DNA of 64,000 nt. It comes from Alphaproteobacteria bacterium (GTDB taxonomy: Bacteria; Pseudomonadota; Alphaproteobacteria; JAEULC01). How positions within the stretch are numbered: the stretch's first letter is position 1; every line of letters starts with the position of its first letter. The notes below the pieces were generated by a model. That model was not told where the DNA came from, ran no database searches, and worked only from the letters and a program-made list of their open reading frames with translations. Location of the stretch: assembly GCA_023150455.1 (NCBI GenBank), contig JAKLKW010000001.1:1-64000 (forward strand), read 5' to 3'. Positions 32,203 through 40,565 of the stretch are shown here, piece after piece. The position numbers and the translations under genes were made by a program.

Positions 32203-33080
32203 GGCCGGACGCCGCGAGCGCGCTTGGCGGTCGGCGCGGCGCACGCCTGCTCCGCTCGTTCCTCGGCAACGCGACGGCGGTGATCGGGGCGTCCATCACG
32301 CTCCTGGTCCTGCTCGCGGCTTCCTTCGGCGCCGTGCTGATGCCGTACGGGCCGAACGAGGCCGACTTCCTCAACATCCTGTCGCCGCCGTCGCTCGCGC
32401 ATCCCTTCGGCACCGACAGCTTCGGCCGCGACGTGCTGACGCGCGTGCTGTACGGCGCGCGCGTGTCGCTGGTGGTCAGCGCCGCCGGCGTCGCGCTCGC
32501 CGCCTGCGTCGGCACCTCGGTCGGCATGGTCTCGGCCTACAAGGGCGGCTATGCCGACCTGGTGCTGATGCGCTTCGCCGACCTTCTGTTCGCCTTTCCG
32601 GCCTTCGTGCTGGCGCTGTTCCTGATGGTCGTGCTGGGCTTCGGCACGGTCAACGTGTCGGTGGCCATCGCGCTGACCTACTTCCCGATCTTCGCGCGCC
32701 TGTCGCGCAACATGACCCTGCTGCTGCGCGAGGAGCCCTATGTCCAGGCCGCGCGGCTGATGGCGCAGCCGACCCCGCGCATCCTGGTGCGCGAGATCCT
32801 GCCGAACATCGCGGCACCGCTCATCGTGCAGGCGACGATCGGCGTCGCCTTCGGCATCATCATCGAGGCGGGCTTGAGCTTCCTCGGCGTCGGCGTGCAG
32901 CCGCCGACGCCGTCGCTCGGCGTCATCATGGCGGACGGGCGCGAGTACTTCCAGCGCGGGCCCTGGGTGCTGACGCTGACGGGCCTCGCCATCTCGATCG
33001 CGCTGCTCGGCCTCAACCTGTTCGGCGACGGCTTGCGCGACCTGATGGACCCGCGCCTGCGCCAAAGGGCCGGGCAATGA
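32199..33080 (+). CDS. Dipeptide ABC transporter permease, DppC-like
   Basis: GTG start overlaps the previous stop (GTGA). HPFGTDSFGRDVLTRVLYGARVSLVVSAAGVALAACVGTSVGMVSAYKGG; LGVGVQPPTPSLGVIMADGREYF. Confidence 0.93.
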   Translation: MRPDAASALGGRRGARLLRSFLGNATAVIGASITLLVLLAASFGAVLMPYGPNEADFLNILSPPSLAHPFGTDSFGRDVLTRVLYGARVSLVVSAAGVALAACVGTSVGMVSAYKGGYADLVLMRFADLLFAFPAFVLALFLMVVLGFGTVNVSVAIALTYFPIFARLSRNMTLLLREEPYVQAARLMAQPTPRILVREILPNIAAPLIVQATIGVAFGIIIEAGLSFLGVGVQPPTPSLGVIMADGREYFQRGPWVLTLTGLAISIALLGLNLFGDGLRDLMDPRLRQRAGQ

Positions 33081-33090
33081 GGGCGGGGCA

Positions 33091-34056
33091 ATGACGGAAG
33101 CGGTGCTCGAAGTGCGCGACCTGCGCACGCGCTTCGCCATCCACGGCGCCTCGATCGAGGTCGTGCGCGGGGTCGACCTCGCGGTGGCACCGGGCGAGGT
33201 GCTGGGGTTGATCGGCGAGTCGGGCTCGGGCAAGACCGTGACGGGCCTGTCGATCCTGCGCCTGGCGCCCGAGAACGCGCGCGTCAGCGCCCGGTCGATC
33301 GCCGTCCAGGGCCAGGACCTGCAGGCGCTGTCCGACGCCGCGTTCGACGAGCTGCGCGGCCGCCGCCTGGCGATGATCTTCCAGAACCCGGTCGGGGCCT
33401 TCAACCCGGCCAAGCGTGTCGACTGGCACCTGCGCCAGGTCGTCATCCGGCGCCAGGGCCAGGACGCGGGCTGGGCCGAGGCCGCGCGCGCGGCGCTCAT
33501 CGGCGTCGGCATTCCGCATCCGGATCGCGTGCTCAGGCTCTATCCGCACCAGCTCAGCGGCGGCATGGCGCAGCGCATCCTGATCGCCATGGTGCTGGCG
33601 CTCGAGCCCGACCTGATCGTCGCCGACGAGCCGACCACCAATCTCGACAACATCGTCGAGCGCCAGATCCTGGCGCTGTTCCGCCGGCTGCAGGGCCGGC
33701 TCAGCGCCGCCTTCATCTTCATCACGCACGACATGTCGATCGCCGCCGCCTTGTGCGACCGCATCGCCGTGATGTATGCCGGCCGGATCGTCGAGGTCGG
33801 CCCGACCGCCGAGGTGTTCGCGCGGCCGCGCCATCCCTACACCAAGGGCCTGGTCGCGACCGCGCTGGCGCTGAAGCACAAGGCCGAGCGGCTGAAGGAG
33901 ATCGCGGGCGAGCTGCCCAACCTCGCGGCGCCCCCGCCCGGTTGCCTGTTCGCGCCGCGCTGCGCCGAGGTCATGGCGCGCTGCCGCGGCGAGGAGCCGC
34001 CGGCACTGGGGCCGGCGTCGCACCGCGTGCGCTGCTTCCGGGTGGAAGACGCATGA
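33091..34056 (+). CDS. Dipeptide/oligopeptide ABC transporter ATP-binding protein, DppD/OppD-like
   Basis: Walker A GESGSGKTV; HQLSGGMAQRILIAMVLALEPDLIVADEPTTNLD; C-terminal oligopeptide region PGCLFAPRCAEVMARC. Confidence 0.95.
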   Translation: MTEAVLEVRDLRTRFAIHGASIEVVRGVDLAVAPGEVLGLIGESGSGKTVTGLSILRLAPENARVSARSIAVQGQDLQALSDAAFDELRGRRLAMIFQNPVGAFNPAKRVDWHLRQVVIRRQGQDAGWAEAARAALIGVGIPHPDRVLRLYPHQLSGGMAQRILIAMVLALEPDLIVADEPTTNLDNIVERQILALFRRLQGRLSAAFIFITHDMSIAAALCDRIAVMYAGRIVEVGPTAEVFARPRHPYTKGLVATALALKHKAERLKEIAGELPNLAAPPPGCLFAPRCAEVMARCRGEEPPALGPASHRVRCFRVEDA

Positions 34057-35048
34057 CCGCCGCCGCGTCGGGCCTGCTGCGCCTGGAGAACCTGTCCGTT
34101 ACCTTCCCGGGCAGGGGCCTCGGGCCCGAGTCGTCGCGCCGGCTGCGCGCCGTCGACGACGTGACGCTGCACATCGCGCCGGGCGAGGTGCTCGGCCTCG
34201 TCGGCGAGTCGGGCAGCGGCAAGACCACGCTGGCCAAGGCGCTGCTGCGCCTCTACCGGCCGAGCGACGGCCGCATCCTGTTCCGCGGGGCGGACCTGGC
34301 GGCCTTGGGCGAGCGCGCGCTGAAGCCCTTCCGCCGCGACCTGCAGATGGTGTTCCAGGATCCGCTGTCGTCGTTCAACCCGCGCCAGACCGTGTTCGAG
34401 GCGCTGGCGACGCCGCTCCGGCTGCACAAGGTCTGCGCCCGGGCCGAGATCGCCGGCCGCGTCGCCGAGCTGCTGGCGCAGGTCGGCCTGTCGCCGTCCT
34501 TCCGCGACCGCTTTCCGCACGAGCTCTCGGGCGGGCAGCTGCAGCGCGTGGCGATCGGCCGCGCGCTGGCGCTCTCTCCCAGCCTGCTGGTGGCCGACGA
34601 GGCCGTGTCGAAGCTCGACGTCTCGGTGCGCGCGCAGATCCTCAATCTCTTGAAGGACATCCGCGAGCGGCACGGCGTGTCGATCCTGTTCATCACGCAC
34701 GACCTGCACGTCGCGCGCTATCTCTGCGACCGCGTCGGCGTGATGTATTTCGGCAAGCTGGTCGAGCTCGGCGGGACCGAGCGGGTATTCGGGCAGCCGC
34801 GCCATCCCTATACGCGGGCACTCCTCGGGACGCTCGAGGACGCGCTCGGCGGCGGCATCGAGGAGCAGATCGCGCCGCCGTCGCCGGCCGGCTGCCGCTA
34901 TGCCTCGCGCTGCCGCCATCGCATCGATGCCTGCGGCGCGGCGCACCCGGCGCTCGAGGCGGCAGCGGATGCAGGCGGCGGCCACGCCGTCGCCTGCATC
35001 CGCTGGCGCGCGCTTCTGGACAGCCACACGACGGACAAAAGCGAGTAG
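34053..35048 (+). CDS. Dipeptide/oligopeptide ABC transporter ATP-binding protein, DppF/OppF-like
   Basis: Walker A GESGSGKTTLAKA; FPHELSGGQLQRVAIGRALALSPSLLVADEAVSKLDVS; ATG overlaps the previous stop. Confidence 0.95.
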   Translation: MTAAASGLLRLENLSVTFPGRGLGPESSRRLRAVDDVTLHIAPGEVLGLVGESGSGKTTLAKALLRLYRPSDGRILFRGADLAALGERALKPFRRDLQMVFQDPLSSFNPRQTVFEALATPLRLHKVCARAEIAGRVAELLAQVGLSPSFRDRFPHELSGGQLQRVAIGRALALSPSLLVADEAVSKLDVSVRAQILNLLKDIRERHGVSILFITHDLHVARYLCDRVGVMYFGKLVELGGTERVFGQPRHPYTRALLGTLEDALGGGIEEQIAPPSPAGCRYASRCRHRIDACGAAHPALEAAADAGGGHAVACIRWRALLDSHTTDKSE

Positions 35049-35053
35049 GTACG

Positions 35054-37126
35054 ATGGTCGCAAACACGAACATGCCGGCGGGCAAGCCCGCCTCCGCCGT
35101 CCGGGATCCGCTGCTGCAGCCGTTCCGCATCCGGCACCTGAACCTGAAGAACCGCGTCATGAGCACCAGCCATGCCTGCGGACTCGAGGTCGACGGCATG
35201 CCGGTCGAGCGCTACCAGCTCTACCACGAGGGCAAGGCGCGCGGCGGCATCGCGCTCACCATGTTCGGCGGCTCGTCCAACGTGGCGCCCGACTCGCCCA
35301 ACGTCTTCCGCCAGCTCAATGTCGGGATCGATGCGGTCATCCCGTATCTCCAGCAGTTCTCCGCGCGCATCCACAAGCACGGCGCGGCGCTGATGTGCCA
35401 GATCACGCATCTGGGGCGCCGCGGCGAGCCCTACGCGTCCAACTGGCTGCCGACCATCGCGCCGTCGCCGATCCGCGAGACGCTGCACCGCAGCTTCCCC
35501 AAGGAGATGGACGAGAACGACATCGAGCGCGTGGTCAAGGCCTACGGCGCGGCGGCGCTGCGCTGCAAGCAAGGCGGGCTCGACGGCATCGAGACGCTGG
35601 CCGGCGGCCACCTGATCGGCCAGTTCCTCTCGCCCAAGACCAACAAGCGCACCGACAGGTACGGCGGCTCGCTCGCCAACCGCTGCCGGTTCGGGCTGAT
35701 GGTGTTCGAGGAGATCCGCCGCCGCGTCGGCGACGACTTCATCGTCGGCTTCCGCTACGTCGTCGACGAGGGCGGCGCGCAAGGAGGCCTCGGCTTCGAG
35801 GAATGCGTCGAGATCGCGCGCGTGTTCCAGGACACCGGCACGATCGACTTCTTCAACGCGATCTACGGACGGATGGACACCGAGATCGGCCTGGCCGTCG
35901 ACAACATGCCGGGCATGGCCTCGCCGATCGCGCCCTGGCTCGAGGCGGTCGGGCGTTTCAAGCGCGAGGTGAAGCTGCCGGTGTTCCACGCCGCGCGCAT
36001 CGCCGACATCGCGACGGCCAGGCACGCGATCCGCGAGGGGCTGCTCGACATGGTGGCGATGACGCGCGCGCACATCGCCGACCCGAATATCGTCGCCAAG
36101 CTCGAGGCCGGCCAGGAGGACCGCATCCGCCCCTGCGTCGGCGCGACGCACTGCCAGTCGCCGTACCGGCCGCACTGCCTGCACAACCCGGCGACCGGGC
36201 GGGAAACCAGCCTGCCGCAGTCGGTGCCGCGGGCGGAGAAGCCGGGCAGGAAGATCGTGGTCGTCGGCGGCGGACCGGCGGGCCTCGAGGCGGCGCGCGT
36301 CGCGGCCGAGCGCGGCCACAAGGTGATGCTGTTCGAGGCTGCCGACCGCGTCGGCGGCCAGGTGCTGCTGGCGGCGCGCGCGAGCTGGCGCAAGGACCTG
36401 GTCGGCATCGTCGACTGGCGCAAGCGCGAGCTCGACCGCCTGGGCGTCGAGCTGCGGCTCAACACCTACGCCGAGATGAAGGACGTGCTGGCCGAGAAGC
36501 CCGAGGTGGTGATCGTCGCCACGGGCGGCGTCCCCGATCTCGCCTGGCTGCCGGGCGCCGAGCTCGCCACCAGCGTGTGGGACGCGATCGGCGGCAGCGT
36601 GACGCTGGCGCCCGAGGTGATCGTCTATGACGGCACCGGCCGCCATCCCGCGCCGCAGGTGGCGGAGCTCGCGATCGCCCAGGGCAAGCGCGCGCAACTC
36701 GTGTCGATCGACGGCATGATCGCGCAGGAGCTGACCTACGCCGAGCGCGTGATCTGGAAGAAGCGCGCCTACGAGCTGGGCCTGCCGGTCACGCTCGACC
36801 ACGAGATCGAGAAGATCGAGCGCCGCGGCAACCGCCTGGTCGCAACCTTCCGCAACCTGGTCACGCACCAACCGGTCGAGCGCGAGGCCGACCAGGTGAT
36901 CGTCGAGCACGGCACCGCGCCGGCCGACCACGTGTTCCAGGAGCTGAAGGCCGCCTCGTCCAACGACGGCGTGACCGACATCGACGCGCTGCTGGCGCTC
37001 CGGAAGCAGCCGCGCGGTCGCCGCGCCGATGCGCCGTTCGAGCTCCACCGCATCGGCGACGCCGTCGCCAGCCGCAACATCCAGGCCGCGGTGCTGGATG
37101 CGCTGCGGCTGTGTTTGGCGTTGTGA
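35054..37126 (+). CDS. FMN/FAD NADH:flavin oxidoreductase, OYE/trimethylamine dehydrogenase-like (N-methyl demethylase subfamily likely)
   Basis: N-terminal OYE barrel (LLQPFRIRHLNLKNRVMSTSHACGLEVDGMP..., GHLIGQFLSPKTNKRTDRYGGSLANRCRF), Cys segment RPCVGATHCQSPYRPHCLHNPATGRE, C-terminal FAD/NAD domain KIVVVGGGPAGLEAARVAAERGHKVMLFEA. Confidence 0.93.
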   Translation: MVANTNMPAGKPASAVRDPLLQPFRIRHLNLKNRVMSTSHACGLEVDGMPVERYQLYHEGKARGGIALTMFGGSSNVAPDSPNVFRQLNVGIDAVIPYLQQFSARIHKHGAALMCQITHLGRRGEPYASNWLPTIAPSPIRETLHRSFPKEMDENDIERVVKAYGAAALRCKQGGLDGIETLAGGHLIGQFLSPKTNKRTDRYGGSLANRCRFGLMVFEEIRRRVGDDFIVGFRYVVDEGGAQGGLGFEECVEIARVFQDTGTIDFFNAIYGRMDTEIGLAVDNMPGMASPIAPWLEAVGRFKREVKLPVFHAARIADIATARHAIREGLLDMVAMTRAHIADPNIVAKLEAGQEDRIRPCVGATHCQSPYRPHCLHNPATGRETSLPQSVPRAEKPGRKIVVVGGGPAGLEAARVAAERGHKVMLFEAADRVGGQVLLAARASWRKDLVGIVDWRKRELDRLGVELRLNTYAEMKDVLAEKPEVVIVATGGVPDLAWLPGAELATSVWDAIGGSVTLAPEVIVYDGTGRHPAPQVAELAIAQGKRAQLVSIDGMIAQELTYAERVIWKKRAYELGLPVTLDHEIEKIERRGNRLVATFRNLVTHQPVEREADQVIVEHGTAPADHVFQELKAASSNDGVTDIDALLALRKQPRGRRADAPFELHRIGDAVASRNIQAAVLDALRLCLAL

Positions 37127-37136
37127 CGTCTTGCCC

Positions 37137-37216
37137 CCGCCCACCGAAGGTGGGAGGGGGTGGCGAGCGAAGCGAGCCGGGTGCCCCTCTCCCGCCTGCG
37201 GCGGGCGAGGGGACTC
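37137..37216. repeat. GC-rich intergenic hairpin cluster, REP-like
   Basis: CCCCCGCCCACCgaaGGTGGGAGGGGG, GGCgagcgaagcgaGCC and CCCCTCTCCCGCctgcGGCGGGCGAGGGG in tandem. Confidence 0.6.
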
Positions 37217-37220
37217 CGCG

Positions 37221-37264
37221 TTGACGCCGCCGGCGCCGCTCGTATACTACTGACATATCACAAG
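37221..37264 (+). promoter_or_regulatory. Promoter plus shared 23-bp motif upstream of PhyH gene
   Basis: TTGACG (37221-37226), 16 bp, TATACT (37243-37248). Motif GTATACTACTGACATATCACAAG at 37242-37264. Confidence 0.55.
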
Positions 37265-37298
37265 CGCGGCGCCCGAACGCCGCGAGGGAAGGGACGAG

Positions 37299-38213
37299 AT
37301 GACGCCGGAGGACATCCTCAAGCACCGTCCGCGCGTGCTGAGCCGGAAGCAGCGCGAATCCTATTTCGAGAACGGCTATATCCTGCTGGAGAAGATCGTC
37401 CCGCCGGACATCGTCGAGCGGCTGCGCGCGACGACGACGGAGATGGTCAACCGCAGCCGGTCGGTCACGAAGTCGGACGCGGTGTGGGACCTGGAGAACG
37501 GGCACAGCGCGGCGCGGCCGCGCCTCAGGCGGCTGTCCAGTCCCTGCGACCATCATCCGGCCTACTGGGACTACGTGTCGAAGAGCCTGCTCGCCGACAT
37601 CGCCGCCGACCTGCTGGGCCCGGACGTCAAGTTCCATCACTCGAAGCTCAATTTCAAAGCATCGGAGGGCGGCACCGAGGTCAAGTGGCACCAGGACATC
37701 CAGTTCTGGCCGCACACGAACTACTCGCTCTTGACGATCGGCACCTACATCTATGACTGCGGCCTGGAAAACGGCGCGCTGGGCGTGTTTCCGGGCAGCC
37801 ACCTGGGGCCGCTCCACGACCAGTACAACGACAAAGGCCAATGGACCGGGTGCCTCGGCGACGGCGACGTGGCGAAGCTCGACCAGTCCAAGGCCGTCTA
37901 TCTCTGCGGCCCGGCCGGATCGCTGACCATCCATCACTGCCGCACCATCCACGGCAGCAAGCCGAACGATTCGGCCGTGGACCGGCCGCTGTTCCTGGTC
38001 ACGCTGGCCTCGTCGGACGCCCATGCCTACACGCCGAACCCGCTGAAGTCGCGCTACGAGCGCGTGCACATCAGGGGCGAGAAGGCGCGCTGGGCGCATC
38101 ACGATCCGCGGCCCTGCCTGGTGCCGCCGGACTGGTCGGGCGGCTATACCTCGATCTTCGCGCTGCAGCAGGGCGAAGAGGGAGCCGAGCCGATCCGCGC
38201 CTATGCGGGCTGA
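37299..38213 (+). CDS. Phytanoyl-CoA dioxygenase (PhyH) family Fe(II)/2OG-type oxygenase
   Basis: VKWHQDIQFWPHTNYSLLTIGTYIYDC (HxD), ENGALGVFPGSHLG, distal His in TIHHCRTIHGSKPNDS. Confidence 0.93.
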   Translation: MTPEDILKHRPRVLSRKQRESYFENGYILLEKIVPPDIVERLRATTTEMVNRSRSVTKSDAVWDLENGHSAARPRLRRLSSPCDHHPAYWDYVSKSLLADIAADLLGPDVKFHHSKLNFKASEGGTEVKWHQDIQFWPHTNYSLLTIGTYIYDCGLENGALGVFPGSHLGPLHDQYNDKGQWTGCLGDGDVAKLDQSKAVYLCGPAGSLTIHHCRTIHGSKPNDSAVDRPLFLVTLASSDAHAYTPNPLKSRYERVHIRGEKARWAHHDPRPCLVPPDWSGGYTSIFALQQGEEGAEPIRAYAG

Positions 38214-38217
38214 ACGT

Positions 38218-38409
38218 TCAGCCGCAGCGGCGGCAGCGCACCTGCTCGAAGATCGTTTTCCACTCGCCGTCCGTGGCGGCATAGTCGAGCAGGCAGCGCA
38301 GCGCCTTGGACGCGTCCGGCATGCCGTATTTGCGCGCCACGTCGTTCAGCATCGCGAGCGAGTCCGGATAGATCTCGAAGGTGACGCGCAGCTTCGGCAG
38401 GTCGGACAT
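38218..38409 (-). CDS. Small ribbon-helix-helix-like protein with C-terminal CxxCG
   Basis: 63 aa: MSDLPKLRVTFEIYPDSLAMLNDVARKYGMPDASKALRCLLDYAATDGEWKTIFEQVRCRRCG; beta-alpha-alpha pattern; tail-to-tail with PhyH. Confidence 0.65.
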   Translation of the reverse strand: MSDLPKLRVTFEIYPDSLAMLNDVARKYGMPDASKALRCLLDYAATDGEWKTIFEQVRCRRCG

Positions 38410-38493
38410 CCGGCGGCTCCTCTGCGGGCGCCCGTATCACTATAGCAACGCGGCCGGGGAGTCGCGGTCGAAGGCGAAGGGGAGGGAAGCATC

Positions 38494-38793
38494 ATGAAAG
38501 TCTACGAGGGCGGCCGCAGCCTGGCCGGCGCCGTCGTCACGGTCGACGGGCGCAAGCTCGACCCGCGCTTCGACCTGAAGCGCCTGTCGCCGGCGGGATT
38601 CGAGTGGACCTACGAGGGCACCGGACCGGCGCAGCTGGCGCTGGCGCTCCTGGCCGACCATCTCGGCGACGACCAGAAGGCGCTCCGCCTGCACGAGGCG
38701 TTCATGCGCGCGGTCGTGGCCGAGCTCGACAATTCCTGGCGCATGACCTCGGCCGACATCGACGAGGCGCTCGCGCGGCTCGGCGGCGGCTGA
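38494..38793 (+). CDS. DUF6166-like small protein
   Basis: 99 aa: VTVDGRKLDPRFDLKRLSPAGFEWTYEGTGPAQLALALLADHLGDDQKALRLHEAFMRAVVAEL; RBS ggaggga upstream. Confidence 0.75.
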   Translation: MKVYEGGRSLAGAVVTVDGRKLDPRFDLKRLSPAGFEWTYEGTGPAQLALALLADHLGDDQKALRLHEAFMRAVVAELDNSWRMTSADIDEALARLGGG

Positions 38794-38843
38794 GGCGCGC
38801 CCGATCATTGACGCGCCGCGGCGCCGTCCGTAGGATGCCGGAG

Positions 38844-38867
38844 ATATATTTGTCGTATACCACGACA
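38844..38867 (+). promoter_or_regulatory. Shared 23-bp motif upstream of TRAP operon
   Basis: ATATATTTGTCGTATACCACGAC, containing inverted repeat TGTCGT-atacc-ACGACA. Confidence 0.5.
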
Positions 38868-38912
38868 CACAACAGGCGGCGCAAAGTCGCCAAGCCCTTG
38901 GGAGGGAACGGT

Positions 38913-39986
38913 ATGAAGACTCGGAATCTGACTCGTCGCACCGTGTTGGCCGGCACCGGCGCCGGCGTCGTCGCCGCGCCGATGATCGTCCGCGAGGCCA
39001 GGGCGCAGAGCGTCTCGTGGAAGATGGCGACGGCCTGGGCCGGCGGCCCGCTGATGGAGATCGGCGCCAAGGCGTTCTGCGAGCGCGTCGAGCTGCTGAC
39101 CGACGGCCGCGTCAAGGTGCAGGCCTTCCCCGGCGGCGCGCTCGGCAACGCGCTCAAGGTGTCGGAGACGGTCAAGAACGGCGTCGCCGAGTGCGGCCAT
39201 ACCTGGATGGGCTACGACTGGGGCGCCGACACCACGACCGTCGTGTTCGGCGGCTATGCCGGCAGCTTCGACACCGAGCGCATGCTGCACTGGATCTACG
39301 AGGCCGGCGGCATCGACCTGCAGCGCAAGTTCCGCGACGAGACGGCGGGCGTGGTGTCGATGCCGCTGTTCATCCGCACCGCCGAGGTGTTCATGCACTC
39401 GCGCAAGCCGGTCAGGTCGCTGGCGGACCTCAACGGCCTGAAGCTGCGCACCGCCGGCGCCTGGCTCGACATGGCGAAGTCGATGGGCGCGGCGCCGGTC
39501 ACCACCGCGGGCGGCGAGATCTACACCGCGCTCGAGCGCGGCGTGATCGATGCGACCGAGTGGGGCACGCTGTGGGAGAACATCGAGCCCGGATTCTACA
39601 AGGTCGCCAAGTACCTGATCATCCCGGGCGTGCACCAGCCGACGGCGCCGTTCGAGCTGTGCATCAACAAGGCCGCCTGGGCCAAGGTTCCGCCCAAGGA
39701 CCAGAAGCTGGTCGAGCTGGCCGCCAAGCTCGTCACCTTCGAAAGCTGGACGCGCATCGGCCAGGAGGACGCGAAGTCGCTCGACGTCTACCGCAAGGCG
39801 GGCAACGAGATCATCGAGCTTGCGCCCGAGGTGCAGTACGAGACCAAGAACGTGGCCCTCAAATGGGCCGCGGCCCAGGCGGAGAAAAACAAGTGGTTCA
39901 AGCAGGTGCTCGACCACCAGCTCGCCTTCGAAAAGCTGTGGACCGGCGCCGACCGCTACCGCAAGGTGCTGGTCAAGCAGAGCTGA
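38913..39986 (+). CDS. dctP: TRAP transporter substrate-binding protein, DctP family
   Basis: Tat-like leader MKTRNLTRRTVLAGTGAGVVAAPMIVREARA; VEVFMHSRKPVRSLADLNGLKLRTAG; GVIDATEWGTLWENIEPGFYKVAKY. Confidence 0.95.
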   Translation: MKTRNLTRRTVLAGTGAGVVAAPMIVREARAQSVSWKMATAWAGGPLMEIGAKAFCERVELLTDGRVKVQAFPGGALGNALKVSETVKNGVAECGHTWMGYDWGADTTTVVFGGYAGSFDTERMLHWIYEAGGIDLQRKFRDETAGVVSMPLFIRTAEVFMHSRKPVRSLADLNGLKLRTAGAWLDMAKSMGAAPVTTAGGEIYTALERGVIDATEWGTLWENIEPGFYKVAKYLIIPGVHQPTAPFELCINKAAWAKVPPKDQKLVELAAKLVTFESWTRIGQEDAKSLDVYRKAGNEIIELAPEVQYETKNVALKWAAAQAEKNKWFKQVLDHQLAFEKLWTGADRYRKVLVKQS

Positions 39987-40000
39987 GAGCAGCCACGAGA

Positions 40001-40040
40001 ATCCGGTCCCCCCTCCCGCAGGGGGACGGGGGAACCGGAT
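40001..40040 (+). promoter_or_regulatory. Intercistronic stem-loop between dctP and dctQ
   Basis: ATCCGGT-CCCCCC ... GGGGG-a-ACCGGAT inverted repeat. Confidence 0.5.
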
Positions 40041-40048
40041 AGTCTCCC

Positions 40049-40564
40049 ATGCGGGCGCTCTGCCGCTGGATCGACCGCGTCAACGCGGCCACCGGGACGG
40101 TCGCGGCCTGGCTGATCGCGCCGCTGATCGGCGCGATGTGCTACGAGGTGGCGGCGCGCTACCTGTTCAACGCGCCCACCATCTGGGCCTACGAGCTCGC
40201 CTATCTCCTGACCGGCTCGGGCTGGCTGCTCGGCATGGCCTATACGCTCAGCCGGGGCGCGCATATCCGCATCGACGTGCTGTACGTCAACCTGCGGCCG
40301 CGCGGCCAGGCGCTGGTCGACCTTGCCGGCTACGTGTTGCTGCTGCTGCCTTTCATCCTGTGGCTGACGTCGACGCTCGACGACCGGGCGATCGCCGCGT
40401 TCCAGAGCGGCGAGAAGACCGGACAGTCCGCCTGGAACCCGCCGCTCTGGCCGTTCCGCGCCGTGTTCTTCGTGAGCTTCGCGCTGCTGGCATTGCAGGT
40501 CGTGGGCGAGATCCTGCGCAAGCTGCCGGTCGTCTTCGGCCGCGCCGGGGCGGGGGCGCGCTGA
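40049..40564 (+). CDS. dctQ: TRAP transporter small permease, DctQ family
   Basis: Four TM segments; MCYEVAARYLFNAPTIWAYELAYLLTGSGWLLGMAYTLSRGAHIRIDVLY. Confidence 0.93.
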   Translation: MRALCRWIDRVNAATGTVAAWLIAPLIGAMCYEVAARYLFNAPTIWAYELAYLLTGSGWLLGMAYTLSRGAHIRIDVLYVNLRPRGQALVDLAGYVLLLLPFILWLTSTLDDRAIAAFQSGEKTGQSAWNPPLWPFRAVFFVSFALLALQVVGEILRKLPVVFGRAGAGAR

Positions 40565-40565
40565 G

